Under the pieces are notes generated by a model, which was not told where the DNA came from, ran no database searches, and saw only the letters and a program-made list of their open reading frames with translations. From Theocolax elegans (Eukaryota; Arthropoda; Insecta; Hymenoptera; Cerocephalidae), in assembly GCA_026168455.1 (NCBI GenBank), contig CM047428.1, forward strand, positions 86,384,594 through 86,448,593: a stretch of 64,000 bases of DNA, read 5' to 3'. Made by a program: the position numbers and the translations under genes. This document shows, piece by piece, positions 26,870 through 38,311 of the stretch; within the stretch, counting starts at the first letter, position 1, and every line of letters starts with the position of its first letter.

Positions 26870-27823
26870 GGTCGTGCACTTTTACCGTTTGATAAAAACT
26901 ATTGGCAGGTCCGTACCTTTGCATACTTAAAATTTCCGTTCCTTCGCGAAAGAGCCATACCCGATGAAAAGATATTCGACCGAGTAAGCGAAATTTTTTG
27001 ATGACCGATGGTTGTCGGTTATTCTCTTTCGATAGTCAGTTTTAGGAGCGTGAAATACATTTCTGATGTTTGTAATACTACCGAACCCACCCGCGTGTAA
27101 ATGTTGACGGAGATGGAAATTGTATACCGTCTCCATATTACTTAAAGGGTCTGATTCTAATTAAATATTCAAATAAATGATAATTATTAAAATATTATGC
27201 AATAATAGAGTTTTTAAAAAAGTTTGACAGAAATTAAATATAGAAAACGATTTGCTAGAATAAAGTATCCGAATTTACTTTCGATGGTCATTGTCTTCCT
27301 AAATAGTCACTTGTAAATTAATTACCATGCATCACGGTACATGCAGGACATGTCATCTGTTCGAGAAAAATTAATCTAAAAAATTCTAATATTGATAAGA
27401 AAATCGTTACAATTTTTGTATTGCTAATCAAATGTCCTAAGTTTATCGCCATTTCACAGGTTAATTTTATACGAAAATTCTCTCTGATGAGGGCAGATAA
27501 ATAAAAAATTAAATATCCAATTTTTTCAATTATTTCAGTTCTACCTCACATATTAAGTATATTTTAATAAAAATAACGAATGAAACATTTTATTCGTAAT
27601 AAAGAAATTAAAATAACGCAGAAACCTGTAAATATAACAATTTGAGAAAACGAAGCTATAAACAAATGGATTACTGAACTTATTATGGGGATTTACATAC
27701 ATAACATAAGGTCAACATTTTATTAAGTCCTTTTTGAAAAGTTTATAGTTATGCAACTGTTAATAAATAATTGTTATTTATTCTCATATTTAAGAAATAT
27801 CTATAACTCCCTTAATATTCAAA

Positions 27824-28015
27824 GGAGAAGAAGAGAATGCTCTCGCTTTTCAAATGGCTCGGCTGTCGTCTCTTATCAAGTTATTCAAGTTCAATGAATG
27901 GCCTTAGGCATCGAAGAAGCATCGACGAAAAATTTCGAGTTTCATTAGGATCACTGTGCACAGCGTAAGAGAGTCAAATGGACTGCATCACTCGTCTAGA
28001 ATAAATTCAGATGAT
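27824..28015. other. GC-richer, low-AT island beside the SINE
   Basis: About 190 bp of mixed, coding-like composition within AT-rich DNA. A plus frame at 27837-27968 gives 43 residues (starting MLSLFKWLGCRLLSSYS) with no recognised similarity. It could be a pseudogene scrap, an unrecognised RNA gene or a regulatory element. Confidence 0.25.
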
Positions 28016-28231
28016 AATTTGCGACGCGCGCGTCTGATTTTAGTTTATTAATTTATTTTACAATATTCATTATTTATTTTATTCCAACCTATTAAATAAA
28101 CATTTGTTTATTAATCGTTTATTGTGTAATTAAATTATTATTTTTGTATTAAAAAAGTGAGTAGCCGCATAACAAATTATGTTAAAGCGATTCATTGCGT
28201 AGAAGCACAGTTATTTATTCGCGGAGGAGCC

Positions 28232-28245
28232 AAACAAGTTTAATC
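28232..28245. repeat. SINE target-site duplication, left copy
   Basis: The word AAACAAGTTTAATC sits directly next to the poly-A tail (poly-T on plus) of the SINE. It is identical to the copy at 28696-28709. Confidence 0.88.
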
Positions 28246-28695
28246 TTTTTTTTTTTTTTTTATGTTATTTAACGTCGCTCTATTTATGCTGCCAGGGCTA
28301 ATCAGCGACGGAGGTGAACGGTGTGTCTGTAAACAAAGCACATGTAGTTGAAACAGTGGTGCTTGTTGTCCATCGGAAGATATCATCGGTCACTGTAATT
28401 AGTCTAATAATTACAGTTTCCTGTCCTCCCGATGGAACCACCGCGATCCTCTTTACATCTTCGCGTCCCTAACGTTCCCTATAGTTCAGATGCCCGTGCC
28501 TCTCATGCACTGAAAAATGCACGACACGCACGTGCACCTGAACTGGCGTCACATTATAGTGACACGCCGAGCCACTGAGTCGCGGTGTTCGAAAAATGCA
28601 CATGAAAAAAATTTTCAGAGGTACACGTCTGGGATCGAACCCACGACCCTCGGTGTGAGAGTCGGGAGCTCTACCCATGAGCCACCGCGGCTCTT
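28246..28695 (-). mobile_element. tRNA-derived SINE, full length
   Basis: Read on the minus strand, the element starts with a tRNA-like head (about 28695 down to 28615). It has a pol III A-box-like TGGCTCATGGG and a consensus B box GGTTCGATCCC. The anticodon arm is distorted (an 8-bp stem with a 5-nt loop), so this is not a working tRNA; a Glu-like origin is possible but unsure. The body contains two inverted repeats, at 28370-28435 and near 28550-28573. The element ends in 16 A's (T's at 28246-28261 on the plus strand). The 14-bp word AAACAAGTTTAATC occurs exactly at both borders as a target-site duplication, which proves retrotransposition and fixes the ends. It would have been mobilised in trans by a LINE. 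I do not recognise the SINE family name. The intact duplication and tail suggest a fairly young insertion. Confidence 0.9.
28370..28435. repeat. Hairpin inside the SINE body
   Basis: CCATCGG at 28370-28376 is complementary to CCGATGG at 28429-28435. Inside it CTGTAATT pairs with AATTACAG around a short loop. The transcript of the SINE body could fold here on either strand. Confidence 0.55.
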
Positions 28696-28709
28696 AAACA
28701 AGTTTAATC
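28696..28709. repeat. SINE target-site duplication, right copy
   Basis: Identical 14-bp partner of 28232-28245, directly next to the tRNA-like 5' end of the SINE. Confidence 0.88.
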
Positions 28710-28955
28710 AACATCGAAAAAAAAAAGGAAAAAATGGAAACGAAGGAAAACATCTGGACGAAAAAAGTGCCATAATATTTGGCAATGTTGATTTAATGGA
28801 AAACGTCTTCCTTAACGAAAATTCGTTTTTCAAGAGCTTAGAAACTGCGTACCGCGCTTCTTATTGCCTATTCCACATTCATGGAATAATTTGCATTTCG
28901 AGCTGAAAATCTGAATGGTACGGGGTAGAGAGAACCCAGCAAACTCTCGGTAGCG

Positions 28956-28959
<4 letters not shown>

Positions 28960-28989
<30 letters not shown>
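28960..28989. repeat. (GA)15 microsatellite
   Basis: Fifteen GA units 250 bp right of the SINE. Confidence 0.93.
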
Positions 28990-28994
<5 letters not shown>

Positions 28995-29715
28995 GAGAGG
29001 AAAGAGAAGATTCGACGTCCGGGATTCCGATGTCTAGAAAAGTTTTGACAGTTCTCGCGCGCAGGACCGAATTAATGAGATTCCTTTTTTACTCCCAACC
29101 TCTTGCCTGTCGGAAAAATATTCCGCGCGACGCATCCGGTTCTACGTTCCTCTCTTTTTTTTCTCTCTTCTCTCCCCCACCTTCTTTTTCTCCGAGCACG
29201 ACCCTTCCCCATATGAAAAACGCGGCCCTTCTGGATTTACGCGGACGCGCGTCGATTTTCAACTCGTAAGGTGAAATTTAGATACACATTTCCCTGGGGG
29301 CTGGCTAGTAACTCCTGCTGCGTTTTCTCGACGCGAGAAAAAAGAAACTAAAATAAAGAAAATCTGTGTTGAAGGGAAACGGCAACCTTTTAACTTCCAT
29401 CCTTCTTCGTCGTTTTTTTTAAGTGCTCTTTAAGTGCTAGTTTCGCTTCTCTTCTTCCTTCGTCGAGTGCTTCCTTTGATTCGTTTCCCTTTTGTTTCTC
29501 GCTCTCCCCTCTCCTCTTCGCTTCTCTCGTTCCTTTTTTTTCGCGCAAGTTCGCTTTTGAGGTTGAAATTATTTCAAAAGTTTTTGACTTTTTTACTTCC
29601 AAACAAAAACTGAAGTTCGTTACCAAGTTTCAGGGCGGAAAAGGTACACGTAGGGAAGTTTTGAATGAGTTTAACTTCTCTTTTGTTATCCTTCTCTGTC
29701 TCGAAAGAGCAAGAA

Positions 29716-29765
29716 GGAGGGAGGGAGAGAGAGAGAGAGAGAGTGAGAGAGGGAAGGAGAGAGAA
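29716..29765. repeat. (GA)n microsatellite, imperfect
   Basis: GGAGG and GAGAGA units broken by GTGA and GGAA. Confidence 0.88.
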
Positions 29766-31195
29766 AATGGTTAAAAACCGTTCGGTCAGTGAAAGGAATG
29801 TAGTTAAAAGTGTATTTAAGGAAATTTGCGAGAGACCTTGCTCAGTTATACCAACATCAATGTCTTGCAAGTTGTAATGGCTATTGTCTTTATTCTAATT
29901 TATTTCATTCAAATGATGTAATTTTTAGGTGAATGAAAATTTTTCTTTCAACTCGAAATGGCGGGGGAATAGGTATAGAGACCAAGTTTGGGGAAATTCG
30001 AAAAGAAATTTTGTTAAAGGAAATTTAACACGGAGAGTCTTGTAGACAACAAATTCTCTATTCAAGTTGATCGATAATACATTATCCCGGTCGCTAAACC
30101 TGGGTAAATTAAAACCGAGGATATTATGAACTGTGCGCTATGGCTAAATTCACTTAGATTATATAATCCTAATTAAGATGTATAACCTAAATACACTACG
30201 TCATAATCAAACCACAAACTCATTTCTGTATACACTTATCGAATAATAAATTGCATTCCTTATGAATGAGAGCCTTTCATTTTTTTCTTTTTTATTTTAC
30301 GATTTTTTCTCCCTCTATTCGTCTTCCTCGATGAATGGAAATTATATCCAATGGATTTAGCGCGATCTCATTAATTTGTCGTACCCTGAGATATTCTTGA
30401 CAGACTAGAAACAGCTTAAGGTTCACTTAAAACTTGAGAGTACAACTTTCATGGATTTTTATTTTTATACGTAGATTTATTTTATAAACTCTATTGTTCA
30501 TTGAATTTTTAATTGTTAACTAATGGAGATAAATGCAATGAAATGACAATATTATTGAGTAATCGAGAGATATATATTTGATAACTTATAAAAATTACTA
30601 TTTTTTCTAGGATAATTTACTATATATTTATAAATATTTACTGTACATTTTATAACTGTTTATTTTTTAAAAAGGAGAAATTTTAATAATTTATTAATTT
30701 TGTCCCTCGATGACTCAAAAACAATGTCATTTTTACTATAACCTTTTCTCCGTGTATGTGTTTCGTATTTCCGATGATATTTTATTAGAATTACAAATAT
30801 TATAAGAAATTTATAAAAAAAATCGGTGAATTTTATGTGCAGTGAGGGTAAGGATCGACCACTTAAATATCACAAACTACAGAGTAATAAAATGATTAAA
30901 AATCACGAATCACCTAAATGTGAGGAATTACTTTTACAAGTGTGGTTACCAAATATACTGGAGTAAGTGGACGACACGACTTCGTATAAGGATGCCGAGT
31001 TTCTGTGATTCTGCTCGAACCAAGAATTCCGTAGTATTATTTAACGCACGGAATAATAAATTAAATACACGCAACTCCCTGTATTCGTAACCCAGATCCG
31101 TCGAGTGAACAAACGCTTTATTACAACAATTAAAAAAAACAAATGATGATTCGCGACGTACCTTTCAAGAGAGTGAGAGATGTGGGAGAGATGGG

Positions 31196-31207
31196 AGGGG
31201 GGGGGGT
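31196..31207 (+). repeat. Poly-G run
   Basis: About ten or more consecutive G's after GGGA, within the purine-rich stretch 31170-31230. Confidence 0.85.
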
Positions 31208-31845
31208 GAGAAAGGGAGAGAGAGGTATATAGCGTTAGCTCAACTCCCTCGTATTTATTTAACACAGGAGATTGGATTCCGCGCGTACATCCGCACTTCT
31301 GAGAGTTCGTTCAACGAGAAAGTTCTGTTTACGTCCCTACGCGTATAAGGAGGGGTATAGGTACAGGGTGTAAACTTGGCTCTGCCAACTTGTGGAAACT
31401 GTCACGCAGTTGGCGCGGTGAGCGGCCCGACTCGACAGCTCGGGCATTCCGATAATACCGTAGGAAACGGCCAATCCTCCTTACAGACACTCCTGATTTT
31501 GTTCTTCTCATCCTCCTTCCTCTTATTCTCTTTCTTATTTTACTCGCTCCTTCTCCAACTCTTCGAGAATTTATACTTCCCCGGGTATTTTTTTGTTGGT
31601 GGACCGTGTTACAACACCGGAGGAGAGGAACGCGAATACTTCGTACTGATTAGCGTGGAATGCTTTTAATTCCTCTGTCTTCATATCCTCGGCAATTATC
31701 GGAGAATTCTTCGTGCGTTTTCTAATCTACGGGACAGTCGAATTGACGCTACTGGAATTCACCTCGATGTACCTTTGTCCGATCAAACATTTTTCAACTT
31801 TCATCCCATTCTTTCTAAATATATCTCCCATTATCAAATGTATAA

Positions 31846-31866
31846 TGTATGTATGTATGTATGTAT
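31846..31866. repeat. (TATG)5 microsatellite
   Basis: About five TATG units. Confidence 0.92.
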
Positions 31867-32064
31867 ATTCAACTAATTATTCAAACTTTCGTGATTAAAA
31901 TTAGACACGTGCTATTATTTTACGAATGTATGTATCTATCTGTATATCTAGGCTAAAATTAAATTTGTTGACGATCAAATATCGCAGACGACTGGTCATA
32001 AATATCGTATAGACGCTTTTTTATCTGCCGATACGTCGTTAGCCAGTTTAATAATACAAATAAA

Positions 32065-32088
32065 TTTTTTGTTCTGTTTCAGGTGAGT
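32065..32088 (+). promoter_or_regulatory. Candidate recursive-splice (ratchet) site
   Basis: A pyrimidine tract ending in TGTTCTGTTTCAG is followed at once by GTGAGT. The AG is at 32081-32082 and the donor starts at 32083. This joined 3' and 5' splice site with no exon between is the known ratchet-point signature used to remove long introns in steps in insects. A branch-point-like TTTAATAAT lies about 30 bases upstream. A single site of this kind can occur by chance, but the donor is consensus. Confidence 0.5.
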
Positions 32089-32138
32089 TTCGGTGAATCG
32101 ACCCGTCGAATCCTTTATCTCCGCCGGCTCGTCCTCGA
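32083..32138 (+). other. Candidate recursive-splice exon (56 nt)
   Basis: The segment lies between the acceptor AG at 32081-32082 and a second consensus donor, GTGAGT, at 32139-32144 (context CTCGA|GTGAGTAAAG). It is GC-richer than the DNA around it. In recursive splicing such a short exon is defined first by the downstream donor and then removed when the regenerated donor at its start is used. It could instead be an ordinary cassette or 5' UTR exon. It encodes nothing recognisable. Confidence 0.4.
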
Positions 32139-32320
32139 GTGAGTAAAGAATTTAGTCACGATAAATGACGGAACACTCGGTCTTATTAAAAATGTCGATT
32201 GATTTGAAATATATAGGAGTTGGTGAAAGACGCCCACACAAAGCCAGTCGGAGGAAAAATTTTATTCAATCCATATTTTTCTCTTTTCCCCCGTTTACTA
32301 TTTTTTTCTTTTGCGCGCGC

Positions 32321-32347
32321 CCGCTCGCTCGCTCGCTCGCTCGCTCA
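32321..32347. repeat. (GCTC)6 microsatellite
   Basis: Six GCTC units after a GCGCGC stretch, 200 bp downstream of the first ratchet candidate. Confidence 0.92.
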
Positions 32348-32571
32348 CCCTTTACACGTAGTCGAGTAGGGAAGATGAGGGTTGGGGACGCGCTACCGGG
32401 AAGTTTTAAATTGGAGTTTTGACTGGAAGCGTTGAAACGGACTTAATGTGATTTCGAATTGGTTTCAAGTGGGAGGGAGACGCTCTCTACCAATCTACAC
32501 TCGTGAATCCATGACACGTATATGTGCCTCTATGTATATACATATATAGTCGGGAAAGGGGAGAGTGAGCA

Positions 32572-32595
32572 AGAGAGAGAGAGAGAGAGAGAGAG
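32572..32595. repeat. (GA)12 microsatellite
   Basis: Twelve GA units. Confidence 0.93.
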
Positions 32596-33483
32596 ATGGA
32601 AGCTCTGGTCGTCCGAGATATCGAAAGGAACGATTTTCCAGGGTGACTCGGTTAAAAGAGGGCGCTCCGTGTACCGAATTTCCCGACAAATTGAGCAAGC
32701 AAACCGAGGACGTATACCTTCGACGATCGTCTCCTTCGTCAATGGACGTAATCTCGCGTAGATAAACGAACCCGCGAAATTTAACCGGCTTTCCTGGTTT
32801 TTTTTCTTACATAATTCTTACGCAAATGAGTGAAATCGTATCGTTGGATAAATCGTCAACCGATACCGTACGCGTCAATCGAAATTATTTTACAAAATGA
32901 ATACACAAATTATACCGAGAGAAAATTAACAATTGTACCGAATGACTTATCGGACGCGTATCCTATTACCAATCAAAATTAAAACTCGAAATATCATCTC
33001 GAGCGGTCGCTGTATAATGAGACCATGAAAAGCTATATAGAGAAAAGAAGAAGAAGAATCGAGGCGACAGCGGAAGAAGGGGATCGATTAATAGCGCCGC
33101 ACCACCTTTGATTTCCGAAGGGTCGGTTTGGTCCCTCTTCCAATCAGTGCGAGGGAACGTTAATTTAACGGGCCGTGTATCGCTCGCTCTTCGGAAATTC
33201 GTTTGTGCAAAACCCGCAATCGGTTTGATTGCCTGACCAAATCGGTAAGCCTATACCGCGTTCTGCAACTTTTCGTTTGATCAAACCTAACATTTTTTCC
33301 TTTATTTAATATTGCCGATGACAAGCGCGTAGGATTTTTTTGACGTGCATAAGTGCGATCATACAATTTGATAATTAAATCCCAGGTTTATTGTTTTTAT
33401 TTACAGATTTTTGTACTATATACGTTTACGTTTTACCAACCTTTGGTTTAAGATCGTCAGCTTATTAGTTTACCGATTGTTCG

Positions 33484-33503
33484 TCGAAAACAATTGTTTT
33501 CGA
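33484..33503. repeat. Perfect 20-bp palindrome
   Basis: TCGAAAACAATTGTTTTCGA reads the same on both strands. A weaker inverted pair follows (GAAAATGGTTTTT near 33520, CGAAAACCATTG near 33547). It could be a dyad binding site or a chance cruciform. Confidence 0.8.
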
Positions 33504-35518
33504 TGAAATTTTTCCGAAAATGGTTTTTACGCAAATACGTTTATTCGAAAACCATTGATACGAACGAAAAATTTATGTATAAACCAATAACTACCAACTT
33601 TTTTTATACGCAAATATTTGATTTATTGCTGACTTTCTTACATTTAAAGTTGAGCTCGTATTAAAACATCCCCACTTTATACATGAATTATATTGCGTAA
33701 GGATTACACCCGACAAATTATAATTATACAATTCCTTTTAAATTAATGTATTTAGATCTTACTTAACATTTTTAACTCTGCATAATTATAATACTTCTAT
33801 GTACTTTAGAAAAAAATAAGCTAATAACCCAAATAATACAATTACTATTTAGTTTGAGCAAATAACCAATATTATCAAAGAAATCCAAATGCTGATATAT
33901 ATTATTACACAGTGTATTTAGAAAAATAAAATTAATTTTTAAAATTGCAGAACACAACTTAAAATAAAAAAAAAAAAATTTTTAGGATAAATTTTGAAAA
34001 ACATTTTTATTGACACCGTGCGTTTAGCAAGAATGCATTCGAAAAGAAATCTGGCTAGAACCGCTTATCAATTTAACACAGTCTAAAATTAGACATGCAT
34101 TAAAAAACTTGCAAGAACGTATGGAATTTTTAAAAGTTCACATCTCTTCGTTTATTAATAATCTATCTCAAATTGGAAAAAATTTTAATTTGTTTTAAAC
34201 GCGATCTCAAAATATACTATAATAATCGTTAATTTTGGTAATATAGAATTCCTCCAAAAATTATGAAATATTTCTCCCGAAAATTTAACACACTCGTAGG
34301 TTATATTATATTAATAAACGATATTTATAGGCGACGTAACTGTTAATATTACAATAATTATATCGAATATTACATGATACATTTTCGGTCGATAAAATGA
34401 TAGAAATTCTAAAAGATTGATTCGAACTCCCCGTTAATTATCGATAAAAATTGCATAATTCAACAAAAATGTTGTAATTTGATTTCTACGATGCATCTAT
34501 AGAACAACTCTAAAAGTTATTCAACATTCTAAAAAAATACAAGCGGAAAGTAAGAGAAAGGAAAAGAAAAAGTTTCTTTCCCGTAGTTATACCAAGAAAG
34601 ATATGAAATCATGCGGAGATGTATACATTATACATCGACGTCGATTAAATAAACATTTACGTCTAGTTCGGAGAGTAAGAAGAAATGTGCGATACCCGAT
34701 ACGTTATAACCTGCAATATGTATATATATATATGTGTGTGTTTTCTTCTGATTCATACTCGATTCGTTGGTTTTATCTACGAGGAAGTATTTTTAAGGTG
34801 TCGCGCTGCTGGGTATTATCTCTCAGCGGAAACTGATAAATCCACGTGATGGGTTTATCTTCAAATCGCGTATCAACTAATGTATTTAAAATACATCTCA
34901 CGGTTTTTTTATCCTCCATATTTTTCTTTTAAAACAGCTATTACGCTTGTTAATGTAAAAATAATACTTCGCGATTTATTTTTATATCAAAAGGCGCGAT
35001 AGCGCCTGACGCAAGTATAGGCGCGAGAGCCATTATATACAGCTAACTAGCCCCCCAGATTTTTACTTTTCTAACCGCTGCATTATTACATTATGTATTT
35101 ATGCTATTGACCACGCATTACGTTCCTTATTTATTAATCTTTACTGTACAACAAGTTTTACACGAATTCATTTACGCACAATCAAGAAAATTAATGCCAA
35201 AGATATTGCTTGCTGATTTCCTTTCCTCAATTTTCGTCTTCTCCCTTTTGATATATATAGTCAACTTCAAACAAAATGAGATAGAGATAGTATAGGAAAG
35301 GCATGAGATAGAAAGAGAAACAATGCTTTCCAGCCCATGAGAGAGCGCGTACAGAAGTAAAAACTTATAGAAGAAGTTCAAACGTAGCCACGAGAGGGAG
35401 CTAGTTTCAGGTGAATACTTTTGTCACAGCTGAATGCAGATACTATTGCAAGGTGAAGATTTCATATTCGCCCATATACTATACTAGCATGTCGACTTTT
35501 GACATCTCGACGAGAGAA

Positions 35519-35522
<4 letters not shown>

Positions 35523-35575
<53 letters not shown>
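35523..35575. repeat. (GA)26 microsatellite
   Basis: About 26 uninterrupted GA units; it marks the left border of the CpG-poor domain. Confidence 0.95.
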
Positions 35576-35581
<6 letters not shown>

Positions 35582-37427
35582 AACATTGATAAAATTCTAA
35601 CCATGAAAACAATGTTTTCATTCCCATGCAAGTGATGGTATAACTTTTTTTAATCTTAAAGTATAATATTAATAAGAATTGCACAAAAAATAAATGTATA
35701 TTATTACATTATTTTAATTATATTTATTATATTATTAATTCATTTTATTTATATAATTTGATGTGTTTGCTTTAAGTTTATATTATTTGAAGGGACTTAT
35801 GCTATTGTATTTTTATAATGAATCCCTCATGATATCTCAATGTTTTCCACATTGACCAAAATAATTTAAAAAACAATAGATTATAATTAAGTGGATGCTT
35901 TATCGTTCTCTATCCTAATTCAAATTACTGAATAATCATTTTATATTCTATATAAAGCCAATATATGTGTTCGATACTTTGCCAAGTACATAATATTTAA
36001 TAATGATATGGACTATAACATATGAAGTATGATATATTCTTTCCAACGTTAAGTGAAATGATTGCTTAATAGTTATATGTACTGACTTAAATAATTTAAA
36101 AGAATGTTGATAAGTTATATTGTTCTCTTTACATATATATTTATTGAATACCTTTTTTAATATTTAAATAAAATCAATGTGTCAGTTGTTTGGTAAGCGT
36201 AAAAGGCATTTAATAATTTTGTAACTTTCACATGCCTATAAAAAGTTTGATAGTGACACTAACTAACATATATAGTTAAGTAATTAAATAGAATTTCTTG
36301 TGTTGTACTAAAATTATAATATTAAATTGTACTGTTGTCATTAATTATTATAGTAACCCAATAATATAGAATTTAATTTGTTACAAATAAATTTAGCTTA
36401 ATTAAAACTATAAGTGTATCATATTAAATTCACTGAATAAGAAAGGGTTATTTTTAAAGTATATTAATTTTAAGCAAATAACGTCTCTGAAATGAAAAAT
36501 TATTGGTACAAAGTAAAATTAAAGCAAATTTGCTGTTAGGAACATTTTACCTTGTAAATATTATCATAAATCTCTGAAGATACAGCAAAACAAATTTAAA
36601 TTTAAGTGACGAGAGGCTACCTAAAAAGTGCACTATTATGAGTATGTAAATATATATATATATATTTCATAGGATTTTTCTTATTTATTAATGGTATTCA
36701 TTCGCTGGAGTTGTTCATTTGACTCTGGTTAATTACTTGTATTTGTATAAGTGCAGCTTATACATGATTCAAAAACAATATGTACTGAGAGCTGCATTGA
36801 TATAAGAATTGAAAGAATTGAAAGTACCAACATAGGATAATTCTGTAATTGAGTCATTGATTTAATTAATGAAACAAATTTTGTGTAAGTAAATAATTGT
36901 GGTTCTGTCTTAAGTCTAACTATAAACTGAAATATATACAGTCCCACATATAGCATAAACAAATGTGTTATAATATAATAATGGGCAAATTTTAGTCGCT
37001 TTGAGAAGAAACTTTCTATTAGATGTGCCAGTCCAGTTGTAATCTAAACTATATAGTATATATTTAGATTTACATAATTATATTTAAAGAATAAATCGAT
37101 GATCCTTTATTCTAGGCAAGTTTAATTGTGATTTGTCAAGAAGAGAAAAAAATACATTGTACATATTATCTAATGGATATATATGGTATGGTGGCGTAAT
37201 TCACTGTTAACCGTAGTTGTATTTTTCTTTGAATAAATGATTATTAGATATGTCATAATACACAAATTTGTTTGTAAAATAAATACAATGCAACTAGGAA
37301 ATGTTTCATTTTACTGTTTTGTAAGAAATAACCATTTTTTTAACGCATAAATGAAATGATAATTAAATATTTTTATTTTATTTTTCTTTTTTATTAATTT
37401 ATTAAAATTATACACTTATGTATTAAT

Positions 37428-37556
37428 AAAAACACCTTCTACGAAAATGTCAACATTTGCAAGTATGGTTTCCAATCACACTTTGAAAAATGTTATCTGA
37501 TAAAAAAATCTTTAATTATTACTCCCATCCTATTTCTACTTATATTTTGCTTAAAC
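37428..37556 (+). repeat. Diverged direct copy of the palindrome's outer block
   Basis: This stretch aligns with 37747-37887 inside the left arm. Shared words include AACACCTTC, GCAAGTAT, ACTTTGAAAA, TGTTATCTGATAAA, ACTCCCAT and TTAAAC, in the same order with moderate divergence. It lies about 319 bp upstream of the arm copy. Segments at 37570-37680 also resemble inner parts of the arm (TTAATTTC-CAAAAC, CTTTAAATAAA, then TTACATCAGTAGATAAA) in permuted order. The locus is therefore an older complex repeat from which the perfect palindrome arose. Confidence 0.7.
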
Positions 37557-37724
37557 TCTATAAAAACTTTAAATTAATTTCCACAAAACAGATAAAAAGG
37601 AAACTTTTTTTTTTTAATTTTCTTTAAATAAACAATGCCTATCCTTCCCGTGCTTTACATCAGTAGATAAACAATTTTATAGAATAATAACCTTTTTTAT
37701 ATGTAACTTATATTCCATAATAGT

Positions 37725-38311
37725 TTTCTGCAATTGAAAGTACTGAAATAAAAAACACCTTCCAAGAAGGTGTCAAAACCGGCAAGTATTGTTATTCTAA
37801 TCAAACTTTGAAAATTGTTATCTGATAAATAAATAATTTTAATTCTAACTCCCATATTTTATCTATTTCTTTGAATTTTAATTAAACATTTTTTTTAATC
37901 TTATAAAAATTACATATAAAAAATTTCTGCAATTGAAAGAACTGAAATCAAACTGAAATCGACAAGTATTTTAAATCGTACCATAAATATATATTTTAAA
38001 TAAACATTAATATATATATACAATATTATTTAAACTTCGTAAAAAGTTTCTGCAATTGCAAGCACTGAAATCAAACTGTAATCGACAAGTATTTTGAATC
38101 ATGAAAAATGTCTACCAATCTGAATACAGATTTTTTTTATTAAAAGTATCTTATACTTTTACTTTTCATTTCTGGCCCTGCCATGTCTTACAGTAATAAA
38201 TAAATATAATATTCTAATGATGTTAATTTGTGGAAAATTAATTTCTGCAAAACTAATAAAATGGACATTTCTTCTGTTTTATTCTTTTAAATAAAATAAT
38301 ACTTGCACCAC
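37725..38311 (+). repeat. Giant inverted repeat, left arm (587 bp)
   Basis: This arm begins with TTTCTGCAATTGAAAG and ends with CTTGCACCAC. Read base by base, it is the exact reverse complement of 38550-39136; I saw no mismatch or gap. It contains direct sub-repeats: TTTCTGCAATTG-type starts recur at 37725, 37924 and 38047, and the last two share about 50 bp (ACTGAAATCAAACTG then ATCGACAAGTATTTT) with a few substitutions. Long inverted arms made of sub-repeats around a loop is the layout of Foldback-type elements. No ORF of note lies inside. Identity of the arms implies a recent origin, ongoing gene conversion, or an assembly fold-back artefact. Confidence 0.93.

Larger units (their letters stand above)
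24700..28230. other. Non-coding; long low-complexity frames
   Basis: The longest open frames of the window lie here (24676-25236 plus, 186 codons; 25990-26634 minus, 214 codons). The second is dominated by Ser-Leu and Arg-Glu runs from CT/GA tracts; the first is Arg/Pro/His-rich without domains. Both are judged fortuitous. From 27130 to 27820 the DNA is AT-rich with nothing recognised. Confidence 0.55.
28710..35520. other. Non-coding, presumed intron
   Basis: Apart from the ratchet candidate, palindrome and microsatellites listed separately, 29880-31000 and 33360-34600 are AT-rich without recognisable elements. A small GC hairpin, AGGCGCGATAGCGCCT, lies at about 34993-35008. Confidence 0.55.

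Noticed and set aside
28610..28695. Functional tRNA gene on minus
   Set aside because: Pol III boxes are present, but the anticodon arm and acceptor stem are malformed, and the sequence continues into a 450-bp element with A-tail and target duplication, so it is a SINE head.
35395..35416. Ratchet point (GTTTCAG|GTGAAT)
   Set aside because: The sequence before it is purine-rich (GAGAGGGAGCTAG), so there is no real pyrimidine tract.
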